This document shows positions 34,058-44,479 of a stretch of DNA of 64,000 nt, one piece after another (positions within the stretch are counted from its first letter, which is position 1; every line of letters begins with the position of its first letter). A model generated the notes under the pieces. It had not been told where the DNA came from. It saw only the letters and a list, made by a program, of their open reading frames with translations, and made no database searches. Both the position numbers and the translations under genes were made by a program. The DNA is from Flavobacteriales bacterium. Its GTDB lineage: Bacteria; Bacteroidota; Bacteroidia; CAIKAF01. The stretch lies in the NCBI GenBank assembly GCA_025451235.1, contig JANWKT010000001.1, forward strand, positions 234,058-298,057, read 5' to 3'.

Positions 34058-36976
34058 TTAATTTTTTAAAATAATGGGCATGGTGATCGTTACCTCCACT
34101 CCCTGAACTTCGTTTTGATCATTCAATAAGTTAGCAATTTCAATATTTGATTGATCCGATAATAATGATAAACGATCCCTGATCAAACTCAACCCAAAAG
34201 AAGTTCTCTCCTTTTCTTTTTCCTTTTCGAGATCAATTCCAATCCCATTGTCACGGACCAAGATAACCAACTGGTTATTTTTTGTAAAAATGCTCAAGTC
34301 CACCTTCCCTTTTCTTGTTCCATTCAATGGAACGATCCCATGCCAGATCGCATTTTCCAAAACAGGTTGAATGATCATGGAAGGAACAAGTACATTGGAT
34401 GTATCTATTTTCTCGTCCACATGGATCTTAAAAGAGACATTGTCTTCCAGCCGGATCTGTTCCAGTTCAGTATACAGCTGGATGGTTTCCAACTCGTTGA
34501 CAAGGCTGATAAGTTTTTCCTTTGAATTCTGCAATACATTTCTGATCAGCTTGCTGAATTTTGATAGATAATTATAGGCTTCTTTGGGTTGGTTCTTTAA
34601 TACATACAGTTGGATGGAATTGATCACATTAAAAATAAAATGCGGATTCATCTGTGCCCTGAGAGCCGTATAATGGAATTCGACGATCTTCTCTTTCAAG
34701 GCAGTTTTTTCCGATTCTCGTCTCCTGATATAACCAATCCTTTTTCGAACAAGGATATAGGTTGTTAGTACCAGAAACATGGAACCAAACAAAATAAACC
34801 ACCAAGTAGACCAAAAAGGTGATCGTATTGTAAATCTATAAATAGAAGGAAGGCCCTCTACGCCGTTGTTATTAACTCCCTGAATTACCAGGGTATAACT
34901 TCCGGGAGAAAGATTGTCGTAGTTAATATCAAATACCTGAGAATACCTGGGGGCTTTATCCACGGGCAAAAGCTGGTATTTTATTTTATTAAGCCGTGGA
35001 GATTGGTACGACAATACATCACACCTAAAATAGAGATCATTTTGATAAAAAGGATAGGTATTTGTATTCACCAGTTCATTACCTGTTAAAGTTATCTTAG
35101 GAATAACTAGCGGGGGAAGTGCAAAATTAAAGACCGGATATTTTTTATCGTAATAGCACAATCCATTTTCCGTTGCAATATAGAGCTTCCCTTCATGCTC
35201 AGCCACCATATTTATTTCGTTCGCTGGAAGACCATTGCTAATATTTATATTCTCAATCCGGAATGATGCGTAAGTATTGGGGATGCTTAAACATGATGAA
35301 TGGGTATTGATGATGCTTAACCCTTTATTGGTGGAGACATAATAGACTCCATCTTCTGAACAAAGGACATGGTTACAGAGGTTGGATGCCAGGCCGTGGG
35401 ATTGGTTAATATTGATCCAATGTCCTCCTTTTCGAATAAATACCCCATGGCTTTTGGTAGATAAAACCAAATTACCGAAAGGATCTTCTACAACGAATGA
35501 TATTCTTATATTCTCCGATTGACTGACCAAAGGTATCTTGATGAATTTTCTCTGTCGATACTCATACAATCCATCAATACAGCCAATCATAAATTCTTTT
35601 TTACTTGTATAGTACATACAAAAGCCCCTGGAGGGGAGCTGATCCTCATAAGATGCTTTATTGTTACGAATCTGCATCAGCATTTCGTGATTAATTCCCC
35701 AAAGCGTATCACGTATTTGTAAAACTTGCACAACAGGAATCGCGGCTTCGCTTCCAATCACAATAAAATCGTAATTTCCTTTTTTATCAAACCTGGCTGA
35801 ATGCCCTCCTGTTTTATACATGCTTCCACCGGCCTCAGCGAAAAAAATTCTTTCCACCTGAATGTTCCCTTTCCATTCAAACAATGACTGAAGGTGATCC
35901 TCCTGCAACATCCATACTTGGTGGTCGGCCGAACCAATAAAAATTTGACCTTGATGAGTACTGATGGCAGGTATGTTCTTTTTGTCCAATTCGTCAAAAG
36001 AAAAGATCCTGGGATTAGGACAGTAAAAGATCCCTTTATTCAATGTTGAAAACCACATACCTCCCTCCTTGTCCTGGCAAAAACCACCCACCGCATTTTC
36101 CGAAAGTCCTTGGATGGGATTTGCAGAAAGATCTGCCCCTGGATACATTAAAAAACCTTCCTTAAAAAACCCTATCCATAAATTCTTTTCCTGATCCAGA
36201 TACATATAAATAATATTTTGATCAAACACCTTCTTGGATAAAGATCGGTAGTTGTAATCATACAATAAATTGGCCAAGGCAAAAAGGATATTGTTACGAG
36301 AACCACTTAATGCAAAATAACTGGCATACATGGCCTGCCGTCTTCCATAAAAGGGATATACAATATATGTTTGGTGAGCAGATTCAATAACATGTTTGGA
36401 CCAGGATGAACCATAGCCAATGGAGGCTGCAATATTCGTAAAAAACAATTCATTTCCTAAGCTCTTTAAAAGCGTAAAACTTGAATCCACTTTGGGATAC
36501 TCTAAAATCTTGCCATAATCATTTTCCGGACCGATCCTATAATAATTCTTCGTTGTTCCTACGTGCAAAATATTTTGTTGGTCCAATACCAGTTTTCGGA
36601 TCATTTCCTTGTTCTCGTTGCTCCTTCGTCGCAATTCCGGATTGGCTCCAATATTGTAAACACTGTCATGATGGATATAAAAGATCCCCCCATAGAAACA
36701 ACCTCCCCAAATTCTTCCATACCTGTCTTCCATGATCTCAAAGATGGTATTGGAGGGAAGTCCATCGTCGGTTGTAAAGGTTTTGAATTCTTTGCCATTA
36801 TACCTGCATAATCCGGCATCTGTACAGATCCACATATATCCTTGCCGATCCTGGATGATCTTATAACATTCACTACTGGCCAATCCATCCTCCGTAGTAA
36901 TATTTTTATAATGTAAGGATTGAGCAGCAAGAAAAATCGGAAAGACAAAAAATAAAAAAAGGATATACCGCTTCAT
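34058..36976 (-). CDS. hybrid-propeller sensor histidine kinase (LytS/YehU type)
   Basis: A 972-aa membrane sensor. After a signal peptide (ending about AQS) the periplasmic part is a two-component-regulator propeller (repeated DRQGYMWICTDAGLCRYNG-type units, about 25-620) and a Y_Y_Y domain (to ~715). One membrane segment (about 720-742, WWFILFGSMFLVL) leads to a cytoplasmic HisKA_7-type kinase: His779 in NPHFIFN, VLENAIWHG and DNGIGI. It probably phosphorylates the LytTR regulator that follows 4 bp later. Such hybrid-like sensors often respond to periplasmic glycans, here unknown. It is divergent from the T9SS gene at 37172. Confidence 0.9.
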   Translation of the reverse strand: MKRYILFLFFVFPIFLAAQSLHYKNITTEDGLASSECYKIIQDRQGYMWICTDAGLCRYNGKEFKTFTTDDGLPSNTIFEIMEDRYGRIWGGCFYGGIFYIHHDSVYNIGANPELRRRSNENKEMIRKLVLDQQNILHVGTTKNYYRIGPENDYGKILEYPKVDSSFTLLKSLGNELFFTNIAASIGYGSSWSKHVIESAHQTYIVYPFYGRRQAMYASYFALSGSRNNILFALANLLYDYNYRSLSKKVFDQNIIYMYLDQEKNLWIGFFKEGFLMYPGADLSANPIQGLSENAVGGFCQDKEGGMWFSTLNKGIFYCPNPRIFSFDELDKKNIPAISTHQGQIFIGSADHQVWMLQEDHLQSLFEWKGNIQVERIFFAEAGGSMYKTGGHSARFDKKGNYDFIVIGSEAAIPVVQVLQIRDTLWGINHEMLMQIRNNKASYEDQLPSRGFCMYYTSKKEFMIGCIDGLYEYRQRKFIKIPLVSQSENIRISFVVEDPFGNLVLSTKSHGVFIRKGGHWININQSHGLASNLCNHVLCSEDGVYYVSTNKGLSIINTHSSCLSIPNTYASFRIENINISNGLPANEINMVAEHEGKLYIATENGLCYYDKKYPVFNFALPPLVIPKITLTGNELVNTNTYPFYQNDLYFRCDVLSYQSPRLNKIKYQLLPVDKAPRYSQVFDINYDNLSPGSYTLVIQGVNNNGVEGLPSIYRFTIRSPFWSTWWFILFGSMFLVLTTYILVRKRIGYIRRRESEKTALKEKIVEFHYTALRAQMNPHFIFNVINSIQLYVLKNQPKEAYNYLSKFSKLIRNVLQNSKEKLISLVNELETIQLYTELEQIRLEDNVSFKIHVDEKIDTSNVLVPSMIIQPVLENAIWHGIVPLNGTRKGKVDLSIFTKNNQLVILVRDNGIGIDLEKEKEKERTSFGLSLIRDRLSLLSDQSNIEIANLLNDQNEVQGVEVTITMPIILKN

Positions 36977-37075
36977 GAATTCCCAACAGGAGATTATTGA
37001 ATAAAAATAGTAAAAAACAGGAAGGGTGATCTTCCATGTTTAAAAAGAAACTCATATCGAATGTTATGTTTTTTT

Positions 37076-37160
37076 AGTAAACGGTAGAGGAAATGGGGGC
37101 TGGCGATAAAAATTGAGTGAATGGTAGGGAGAAAGAAAGGGGAAGGAGAGAGATTTGTAA
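37076..37160 (+). promoter_or_regulatory. GGTAG-type promoter of the 37172 gene
   Basis: AGTAAACGGTAG (37076-37087) and AGTGAATGGTAG (37116-37127) are direct repeats exactly 40 bp apart. From the second GGTAG (37123) to TTTG (37154) is 31 bp, followed by TAAAAAA. The -7 region reads GAGATTTG rather than TAnnTTTG. The same module stands before 39646 and 44592. Confidence 0.6.
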
Positions 37161-37171
37161 AAAACTAAGAC

Positions 37172-39511
37172 ATGAAAAAGATACTTCTCTCTATTTTAGG
37201 CATGCAACTAAGCATCATTGCCTTTTCTCAATGTCAGTGTAGTGGTAGCTTGCTGATAGATGATTATTCAAACGTAATGCCAACTCCAAATTTCGCACCT
37301 GTAAACGCATGGACACAAGATAACAATGGGGTGCCAACATGTGGAGCAGGGGGAAATGGAACCATGCAAGTGGATATGGCGAATAGCAATGAGCTTCGAT
37401 TTGTTTCTGTAAAAGGTGGAAGGCAAAACAGAATTTATCGTTCCATTCCAATGCTAAACAATCAAACCTGGACAGCAGACTTTGAATTTACTCCGAAAAG
37501 CCCATATACATATGATGGTGTCGGATGCTCACCTTCCTCTGGTCCGGCCCATACCATTGCGGCGTTCACTGCCGGATCAAGTCCTCTTAATTCAACAACC
37601 GGATGTCCAAATAATTTATCATGTACATCCTGCGGTGCCAATGGGTATCCTGCAACAAATATGGATGCCATATGGGTTAATCTAGAAGCGGCTAATTGGG
37701 CTCAAACGAATACCTCTCAATGGTGGTTTAAACCGTATGCCAGGGAAAGTGCCAATACTCCTCTTTCTCCTACTTCCGTCATTTTTTTACCTGCGGCGGC
37801 AACCAATCAAACATTCTATATTCGAATTCAAAGAATCTCATCTACCCAAGGAATCCTAAGTGTATGCACTGATAATGTATATACCCAGCATCTTCCAAAT
37901 TCACCGCTTTGTTTCAGCATTCCAAAATTTACAGAAAATCTAAATACGCTTCAGCATGGTGTTTTACCACAAGCTTATTGCGGAAGAGTTTTGAATGCTA
38001 CTGTGGACAATATGAAAATTGCCAATACTGTGGAATGCGGGATGTCTTTAAGCGCAAGTTTTACAGCTCCAACTGATATTTGTGATGGACAACCCATTAC
38101 TGTTGATGGAACCGCAACCACTGGTTCCCCTTGGCAGGAAACAGATTATATTTGGGAAATAACCGAGTTTGATCCATTTGGATTTCCAACCGGCAATAGT
38201 TGGAATCAACAATATACAGGACAAGTAGGACAATATACTTTCCCTTCTGCCGCTAATGGTGGGCCTAATTTTATTCACTGTGGTAAGCACTATTACGTGG
38301 TAAAGCTAACTGCCTGGCATTGCGGAGTGGTTCAAAGTAATTTTAGTAGAGTTATTAATATAAGATGTAATCCACAAATATCGATTGAAGCAGAAACAGA
38401 AATATGTCAAGGAGAAAGCGTTATTTTAACCGCATCTGGTGGAGATTTACACTATTGGATTCAACCAATATCCGCATTTACCAATCCTGTAACGGTTACT
38501 CCTACGGGAACTACAACTTATGGTGTAATGGGTTGGAATAGTTACGGATGTGGTGGTGGTGCCTCTATTACTGTTAATGTTATTCCAAACGTAGATATAT
38601 CCACCGGTTTGTCAAATACTACTGGTAACATAATCGGTTGGGGACAACCTGATGATACCTGGAAGATGAGAGGTTTAGTAAATAACTACAACAATGGTCC
38701 ATACGCTAATCTTCCTTGGGCAAATGTGGTACAACCTTATACCTCATGGTGTTCTAACTGGCAATGGATATCACATTCATTTTACTATGGGAATCCAAAT
38801 TTTTCGAATTATATTGCATTAAATGAGCCTTCAACAATTTCTTCAACTTTCATAACCAACTATGGCACAATGGCAGATTATTATTGGTATGAAGCAGAGT
38901 TTTATGTAGATCCAACAAGTTACAATCAATATTCTTCTCAACTCGTATTTGAAATAGATCAAATTGCCGCAGATAACAGTATTGATTTCTTTTTGAATGG
39001 CAATCACTTTTATATCAATACGGCTTTATGCACAACCAATGTAACACCGAGTGGTAATTATACAACTTGTACCATGAACCCTGCGCTTACGAATTTCAGC
39101 AGCAATTACATTATTTCAGGTTTAAATAAATTGGAGGTTAGAATACGAAATGGCCAACCAGGCTATAATGATTCATTTCAAGCATTTATGCTTCAAGGCA
39201 GAATAACGGGATGTAGTGACAGGAGTATGTCAACCGAAAATAGCGAAGGGTTAACAGACGAATCATCTTTTATAAGTGTTTATCCCAGCCCTAACTTTGG
39301 CGAATTCACCATTTCTATCCAATCACCCATCAATGCAAACCCCAATATATATTTATTAGACCTTTCTGGCAGGATATTGCATACTCAATCCATTTCTTTG
39401 CTGGAAGGTCTCAACCAAATTCAGGTATCCAAACCTGGGTTATCTTCTGGAGTATATTTTATAAGAATTGATGGATTTGATGAACAAGTAAAAGTGGTCA
39501 TCACCAAATAA
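37172..39511 (+). CDS. T9SS type A secreted protein, cysteine-rich
   Basis: A 779-aa exported protein (signal about 1-19, AFS-Q). The N-terminal half (~20-280) is a Cys- and aromatic-rich jelly-roll-like region; ~300-400 and ~400-465 are Ig-like modules (CDGQPITVDG, CQGESVILTASGG); ~470-690 is another beta-rich domain with FYVDPTSYNQY and FFLNGNHFYI. The last ~75 residues (YPSPNFGEFTISI...FDEQVKVVITK) are a type A sorting domain very similar to that of the GH16 protein at 45742. It is divergent from the histidine kinase and has the shared GGTAG promoter. No enzyme motif seen; possibly adhesive. Confidence 0.82.
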   Translation: MKKILLSILGMQLSIIAFSQCQCSGSLLIDDYSNVMPTPNFAPVNAWTQDNNGVPTCGAGGNGTMQVDMANSNELRFVSVKGGRQNRIYRSIPMLNNQTWTADFEFTPKSPYTYDGVGCSPSSGPAHTIAAFTAGSSPLNSTTGCPNNLSCTSCGANGYPATNMDAIWVNLEAANWAQTNTSQWWFKPYARESANTPLSPTSVIFLPAAATNQTFYIRIQRISSTQGILSVCTDNVYTQHLPNSPLCFSIPKFTENLNTLQHGVLPQAYCGRVLNATVDNMKIANTVECGMSLSASFTAPTDICDGQPITVDGTATTGSPWQETDYIWEITEFDPFGFPTGNSWNQQYTGQVGQYTFPSAANGGPNFIHCGKHYYVVKLTAWHCGVVQSNFSRVINIRCNPQISIEAETEICQGESVILTASGGDLHYWIQPISAFTNPVTVTPTGTTTYGVMGWNSYGCGGGASITVNVIPNVDISTGLSNTTGNIIGWGQPDDTWKMRGLVNNYNNGPYANLPWANVVQPYTSWCSNWQWISHSFYYGNPNFSNYIALNEPSTISSTFITNYGTMADYYWYEAEFYVDPTSYNQYSSQLVFEIDQIAADNSIDFFLNGNHFYINTALCTTNVTPSGNYTTCTMNPALTNFSSNYIISGLNKLEVRIRNGQPGYNDSFQAFMLQGRITGCSDRSMSTENSEGLTDESSFISVYPSPNFGEFTISIQSPINANPNIYLLDLSGRILHTQSISLLEGLNQIQVSKPGLSSGVYFIRIDGFDEQVKVVITK

Positions 39512-39531
39512 ACCGAACCATAGTCAATAAC

Positions 39532-39569
39532 AAAAGCCAATCCCACCACAGCGTAGGATTGGCTTTTTT
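39532..39569 (+). terminator. terminator of the 37172 gene
   Basis: AAAAGCCAATCC and GGATTGGCTTTTTT form a 12-bp stem with a T-run, 21 bp after the stop. Confidence 0.85.
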
Positions 39570-39578
39570 CTTAAACAG

Positions 39579-39640
39579 GGTACTAAAATTTAGTAAATGG
39601 TAGGAAGGAAAAGAGTAGGAAACAGGAAATTTGTAAAAAA
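39579..39640 (+). promoter_or_regulatory. GGTAG-type promoter of the 39646 gene
   Basis: GGTA at 39579 and AGTAAATGGTAG (39592-39603) place GGTA half-sites 20 bp apart. TTTG begins 31 bp after GGTAG. GGAAATTTGTAAAAAA (39625-39640) is identical to the block before 44592. The element ends 5 bp before the start codon, so any leader is very short. Confidence 0.6.
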
Positions 39641-39645
39641 GCGAA

Positions 39646-42600
39646 ATGATGAGAAAAATAATATTTGCCTTTTGTTGCTTGATGTTCTCCAATCTAGTAC
39701 AGGCTCAATTTACACCGGACTATTCAAAAAATTTCTGGACCCAAACACAAGTATGGGATGAGTATTTTCAATCCCGGACGAAAAGTAAAAGCATGGAGCA
39801 AAAAGAAGCGTTTGAAGATGTTGGTTATATGAAATACATGCATTGGAAAAATTTCTGGAAGGAATATATGCCTGAAAGTGGAGATTTTAAGGATGCAAAC
39901 GAAGTATACAGATTACTTCAAGATCACCAGCAGAATGACGAAAACGCAAATCAAAACGGTTTGCGTGTAAATACAAGTTGGACAGAAATTGGTCCCACCC
40001 AGTTTAGCAATGTCCATCGATATTACAGTGCCATCCCTATCTGGTGGAATCCTCAAGCAAACGGCTCCCAAATATGGCCATTTGAGGGTTCTATTGGTCG
40101 CTTCGACCGTTTGTACAGGCACCCTGGAACTTATCTTGCAAATACAACCACCTTGTTTGCTTGCTCTGGTAATTATGAAAATGCCGGTGGAGGATTGTTT
40201 ATCAGTACCAACAATGGAACCAATTGGACCGTGGCAGGGACGGATCTTATACCACATCCGCAGGTAATGTGTTTAGGGATAAAACCAAGCAGCGCAACCT
40301 ACTTACCTGGAATAGAAGTTTGGTTAACAGGACTGGCATCCGGATCTGTTTATCGTTCCATGGATTATGGAAATACATGGAAGAGAATAAATAATTATGT
40401 CCCCAACGTTACCGGTATTGAAACAATGACTGATGCCAATAATAATATTACCTATGATAGCTATACCCATAATATTATTTACATTCCTGATGCCACGAAT
40501 CAATATGGAGTTGCTGTTGTTGCGGGTTTCAATGGTTTATACTACAGCACCAACTATGCTTCTTTAAATCCTGCACTCGTTACCTGGAATAAGTTCGCCC
40601 TGACTATGCCACCAATTATGGACGGCGGAGATCCAACAAAGACGTTATACACGGTAACAGATGTGGAATATTATACTAAAAACGGCTTTAATTCCATCGT
40701 GGCTAACATTGTAAAACTGGAAAGAACCTCGACTGGAATTCCTCTTAGTTATAGAAACTATGTAATGATCAGCAACTATACCCCGGGTAATCCATCTGCA
40801 GTTAATTTGCAGGTATTAGGACCTATTGGTATTCCTCCTAGCCCTAATAGTATATTTAATGCCAACCCAAATTTAGCTCTGCAAAAATTTCACTCATCCA
40901 ATATTGAAGTAAAATCCACCAACCCCAATTATATTTATATATCCTACTTGTCATTCAGTTGTTCAACCCAAGTAATATATCGGTACGATCTATTGAATAA
41001 TTTATGGTTGAATATGGACGCCACTGGTTTATCCAACATGCCCAGTGCCGTTTGGAATGAACCTCATGGATTTGCTATTGACCCAACAAATGACAATTTA
41101 TATTATGTGATCAGCACAGAAGAGAGGAAGTATAACAACGGAACAATTGTGACCAGTCACATTCCAGGTTATTCTACCAATAAACATGCTGATACCAGGG
41201 ATGTTTTAGTAGAAAATACTACTAACCCACCAACCTTATGGATTGGTACAGATGGGGGTATTTATAAAAACTCTGATGATTTACTGACCTATACTCCAAA
41301 ATCTGAAGGTCTGAATACCACTCAATTTGATATTGTTTCATTAGGCCAAAAACCTCCATTTAATGTTTCTGGTGGTGCCTGGCACGGTGGATGTAAAATG
41401 TATGATCCTGTTTCAGGTATATGGCATGTATGGCCACATGGTGACGGTGATTATTCACATACTACTTTTTTAAATCCCAATAAGGTCTATTTTTGGAATC
41501 AATTGAGCCAAATAAGAGCAGTAAGTTCTGGTCATCCGTCAACTTCAATAGCCCTGCTTTCCTGGTATACTTCAGAAATAACCACCTCGGAAAACATTCC
41601 TGGACTTGCTTTTGGATCTAATTATCCAACATTACGTAGAAGTTTTGATGATTTTTTGACTCAATCAAGCATCAATGTTCCTGCATACAATTCTCCACCT
41701 AATCCCACCCGGTATGGTTCTCCTCATGTTTTAATTAACGAGCCGGGTAGATTGGCAATTGTAGATTGCTATAATCCTGCTATAAGTGAGGTAGGAGCAC
41801 CCGTTCCTGATAGGGTTGTTTTCATAAATAACGTCAGCTCACCAACTCCAACAATCGACCTAATTGTAAATATCAACTCAATTACAAATACAAATAATTT
41901 TACCTCTTCTGCCGATATAGATGGCGGTCTTCCTATCGTTTTTGATGCCCTTGTTCCGAAGAAATTTGTAATGGTGTATAGAGGGTATCCAATAGTAGGC
42001 TCGCCTGATACGCATAATAGGATTGTAGAATATGATCCTATCTCCGGAACATTTACCGACTTAACCTACTATATAGAAAATAATCCGGATTTCCCAGCTT
42101 ATATTTCTATTTGGAGTATAGAACAAGATCGTCAAACCGGAATTATTTATATTGGGACCTCCAATGGAGTTTATTATTTGGATGAATCTGTTCCAAACAA
42201 AGTATGGCGCAATTACTCCACCAATATTCCTTATTTCCATACTAACCTGGCCATCAATCATTGCCAGGGAGAAATATATGCAGCAACAAGCTATAGAGGA
42301 ATGTGGAAGGCTCCATTGATGAGAACCGGAGTTGCTACTCAGGAATGGCATATTAATCAAACTGCAACATGGTCCGAAAGAAGGAATCTATTTTGTACCC
42401 TGGTGGTAGATGCAGGTGTTACACTTACAATAGAAGATGATCTGGTAGTTTATGGCAACCAAAGTATTGTTGTTAAAAAAGGCGGCATACTCATTCTTGA
42501 TGGCGGCAAGATTACCACCGAATGTGGTGATATGTGGAATGGGGTTTTCGTAGAAGGTACCTACAATCTTGGTCAAAATGTACCTGGAGCCCAAGGAAAA

Positions 42601-44322
42601 ATGATCATTCAAAACAATGCGACCATAGAACATTCTCATAATGGTGTAGCGAATTATGGACTGGATGCTAACGGTAATGTGGATTGGACTAAAACAGGAG
42701 GGATCATCGATGCCTCCAATAGTAACTTCTTTAATAATAGAAGAGCGGTTGAGTTCCAGGCGTATGGTACGGGTTTAAGCAACAGCAAATTTACTACCTG
42801 TTTATTTCAAACAAATCAACTGTTAAACGACCAGGTAACCTATCCAAATAACAACGGTATTGAAGGTTTTGTAACCATCAACGCAGTGAATGGGATCTAC
42901 TTTGAAGGAAATACCTTTAAGCAAACCCATTTCACAGGTTCTGTTGGTGCTAATTATGGAAAAGGAATAGTGGCCAACGAATCTGTTTTTACGGTAAAAG
43001 AAAATTCCAGTTCAGTAGGTAATACTTTCTATAACTTATTTAGGGGAATTGAATTTACCCGTACTTCCGCAACCTCGGGAACCATATTGATAGAAAATAA
43101 CACCTTCGACAATAACAGAGTGGGTATTCATGGAATGGGAAATTCCCTATCCAACGAAATGATTGGAAATTCATTTACCAAAACAGGCCTACCTCCGTAT
43201 AGCACCTCTAATGCATATTACGGAATTCTGTTAGACGCGGTGAGGGATTTTAATGTAGTTGGAAGTAGTTTTTCTAACTTTACCTATGCTTGTTATGTAC
43301 AAAATACCAGTATCTCAACCGATCCTCATTGTAATATTTACGGAAATGAATTCGAAAATAATTTTCGCTCCGTAACATCCCGTTACAATAATTATAAGCT
43401 GAATGTAAAATGTAATACCTTCAGGAACCCAAATTCAGTGGCTCAAATGTACTGGTTAAACTATAATGCCATACCTAACCAGGGCGTTTGCACCAATACA
43501 TCTACTCCGGCAGGCAACCTCTTTTTTGATCCCATTCCTGTTGAAAAGGACATTAATAATCAAACTACGGCACCCAACTTCACGTATGCCTATCATACCA
43601 ATCCAGGTCCTAATGTGATTGGAGACCTATTGCCAGTTATATATAGTGGAGCAGGACCTGTAACGCTTTTAGGCTGTACTCAAACCTTTAGTCCATCTGC
43701 TTCTTGCAATGGTCAATACCCAATACTTGCCCCAAGCAACAGCACAAGGGATCAAGTGGATAGTGAGCTTCAAAACAGAAACTATATAGGGGCGGCAACG
43801 ATTCTTCAAGATCATAGGGATCAATTTAGTCAACAGGAATTAACGTATTATTCCATTTTGATACCCATGTGGCAAAAGCAACTTTCACCTCCTCAACTTA
43901 GCAATAATGATTTGAACATATTGCATGAGTTTGCCCTGGAAGATTCTTCAGTGATTGGAGCTAACTGTCGCAATATTTTCACCTTCTTTTTTAAAGAAGA
44001 ATTTGAAAGAGTTCTGCCTGAAATAATCAGTAGCACAGGGGATGAAGGTACCACCAATCAATCTGGTGATGCTCCAGTACTGTATCAAAATAAGCCAAAT
44101 CCATTCCTGCATCAAACAGAAATAAAAATCTATTTGCCTGAGAAGAAAGGAAGTTTGGAAATAAGAAACCTAAACGGCCAATTAGTAAAACAATACGATC
44201 TATCGGAGTTAATAAATACCATTACCATTAAGGAAGAAGAGTTAGGTACAGGTATCTATTTCTATAGCCTAAGGGTTGATGGCAAAATTATAGATACCAA
44301 GAAAATGGTTACGGTAAATTAA
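39646..44322 (+). CDS. giant T9SS type A protein with propeller and beta-helix domains
   Basis: A 1558-aa exported protein (signal about 1-20). Residues ~110-860 show repeated propeller motifs typical of sialidase/VPS10-like folds (GGGLFISTNNGTNWTV, GSVYRSMDYGNTWKR, LWIGTDGGIYKNSDD, GIIYIGTSNGVYYLD). Residues ~930-1290 are a right-handed parallel beta-helix (repeats such as GNTFYNLFRGIEFTR, ENNTFDNNRVGIHG). The last ~80 residues (LYQNKPNPF...GTGIYFYSL) are a type A sorting domain. No Asp-box catalytic set was recognised, so a structural or adhesive role is as likely as an enzymatic one. Two adjacent ATG codons serve as start. Confidence 0.82.
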   Translation: MMRKIIFAFCCLMFSNLVQAQFTPDYSKNFWTQTQVWDEYFQSRTKSKSMEQKEAFEDVGYMKYMHWKNFWKEYMPESGDFKDANEVYRLLQDHQQNDENANQNGLRVNTSWTEIGPTQFSNVHRYYSAIPIWWNPQANGSQIWPFEGSIGRFDRLYRHPGTYLANTTTLFACSGNYENAGGGLFISTNNGTNWTVAGTDLIPHPQVMCLGIKPSSATYLPGIEVWLTGLASGSVYRSMDYGNTWKRINNYVPNVTGIETMTDANNNITYDSYTHNIIYIPDATNQYGVAVVAGFNGLYYSTNYASLNPALVTWNKFALTMPPIMDGGDPTKTLYTVTDVEYYTKNGFNSIVANIVKLERTSTGIPLSYRNYVMISNYTPGNPSAVNLQVLGPIGIPPSPNSIFNANPNLALQKFHSSNIEVKSTNPNYIYISYLSFSCSTQVIYRYDLLNNLWLNMDATGLSNMPSAVWNEPHGFAIDPTNDNLYYVISTEERKYNNGTIVTSHIPGYSTNKHADTRDVLVENTTNPPTLWIGTDGGIYKNSDDLLTYTPKSEGLNTTQFDIVSLGQKPPFNVSGGAWHGGCKMYDPVSGIWHVWPHGDGDYSHTTFLNPNKVYFWNQLSQIRAVSSGHPSTSIALLSWYTSEITTSENIPGLAFGSNYPTLRRSFDDFLTQSSINVPAYNSPPNPTRYGSPHVLINEPGRLAIVDCYNPAISEVGAPVPDRVVFINNVSSPTPTIDLIVNINSITNTNNFTSSADIDGGLPIVFDALVPKKFVMVYRGYPIVGSPDTHNRIVEYDPISGTFTDLTYYIENNPDFPAYISIWSIEQDRQTGIIYIGTSNGVYYLDESVPNKVWRNYSTNIPYFHTNLAINHCQGEIYAATSYRGMWKAPLMRTGVATQEWHINQTATWSERRNLFCTLVVDAGVTLTIEDDLVVYGNQSIVVKKGGILILDGGKITTECGDMWNGVFVEGTYNLGQNVPGAQGKMIIQNNATIEHSHNGVANYGLDANGNVDWTKTGGIIDASNSNFFNNRRAVEFQAYGTGLSNSKFTTCLFQTNQLLNDQVTYPNNNGIEGFVTINAVNGIYFEGNTFKQTHFTGSVGANYGKGIVANESVFTVKENSSSVGNTFYNLFRGIEFTRTSATSGTILIENNTFDNNRVGIHGMGNSLSNEMIGNSFTKTGLPPYSTSNAYYGILLDAVRDFNVVGSSFSNFTYACYVQNTSISTDPHCNIYGNEFENNFRSVTSRYNNYKLNVKCNTFRNPNSVAQMYWLNYNAIPNQGVCTNTSTPAGNLFFDPIPVEKDINNQTTAPNFTYAYHTNPGPNVIGDLLPVIYSGAGPVTLLGCTQTFSPSASCNGQYPILAPSNSTRDQVDSELQNRNYIGAATILQDHRDQFSQQELTYYSILIPMWQKQLSPPQLSNNDLNILHEFALEDSSVIGANCRNIFTFFFKEEFERVLPEIISSTGDEGTTNQSGDAPVLYQNKPNPFLHQTEIKIYLPEKKGSLEIRNLNGQLVKQYDLSELINTITIKEEELGTGIYFYSLRVDGKIIDTKKMVTVN

Positions 44323-44352
44323 TTATTCTAACTAACCCATCCCCAACTCAAC

Positions 44353-44388
44353 AAAGCCATCCTGACAGTATCGTCGGGGTGGCTTTTT
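44353..44388 (+). terminator. terminator of the 39646 gene
   Basis: AAAGCCATCCTGAC and GTCGGGGTGGCTTTTT pair (two G-U), with a T-run, 31 bp after the stop. The whole gap 44323-44591 holds this terminator and the next promoter. Confidence 0.8.
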
Positions 44389-44479
44389 GATTGAGTGCAA
44401 TTCAGTGAAGTCTCCCCCGTCATATTTGGCATAAAAAAATGCCACATACATCACACAATAAATTTAAAAAGCGAGGAAT

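Noticed and set aside
39646..44322. Sialidase enzyme call
   Set aside because: Only propeller-type repeats are visible; no catalytic Arg triad or clear Asp-box series was recognised.
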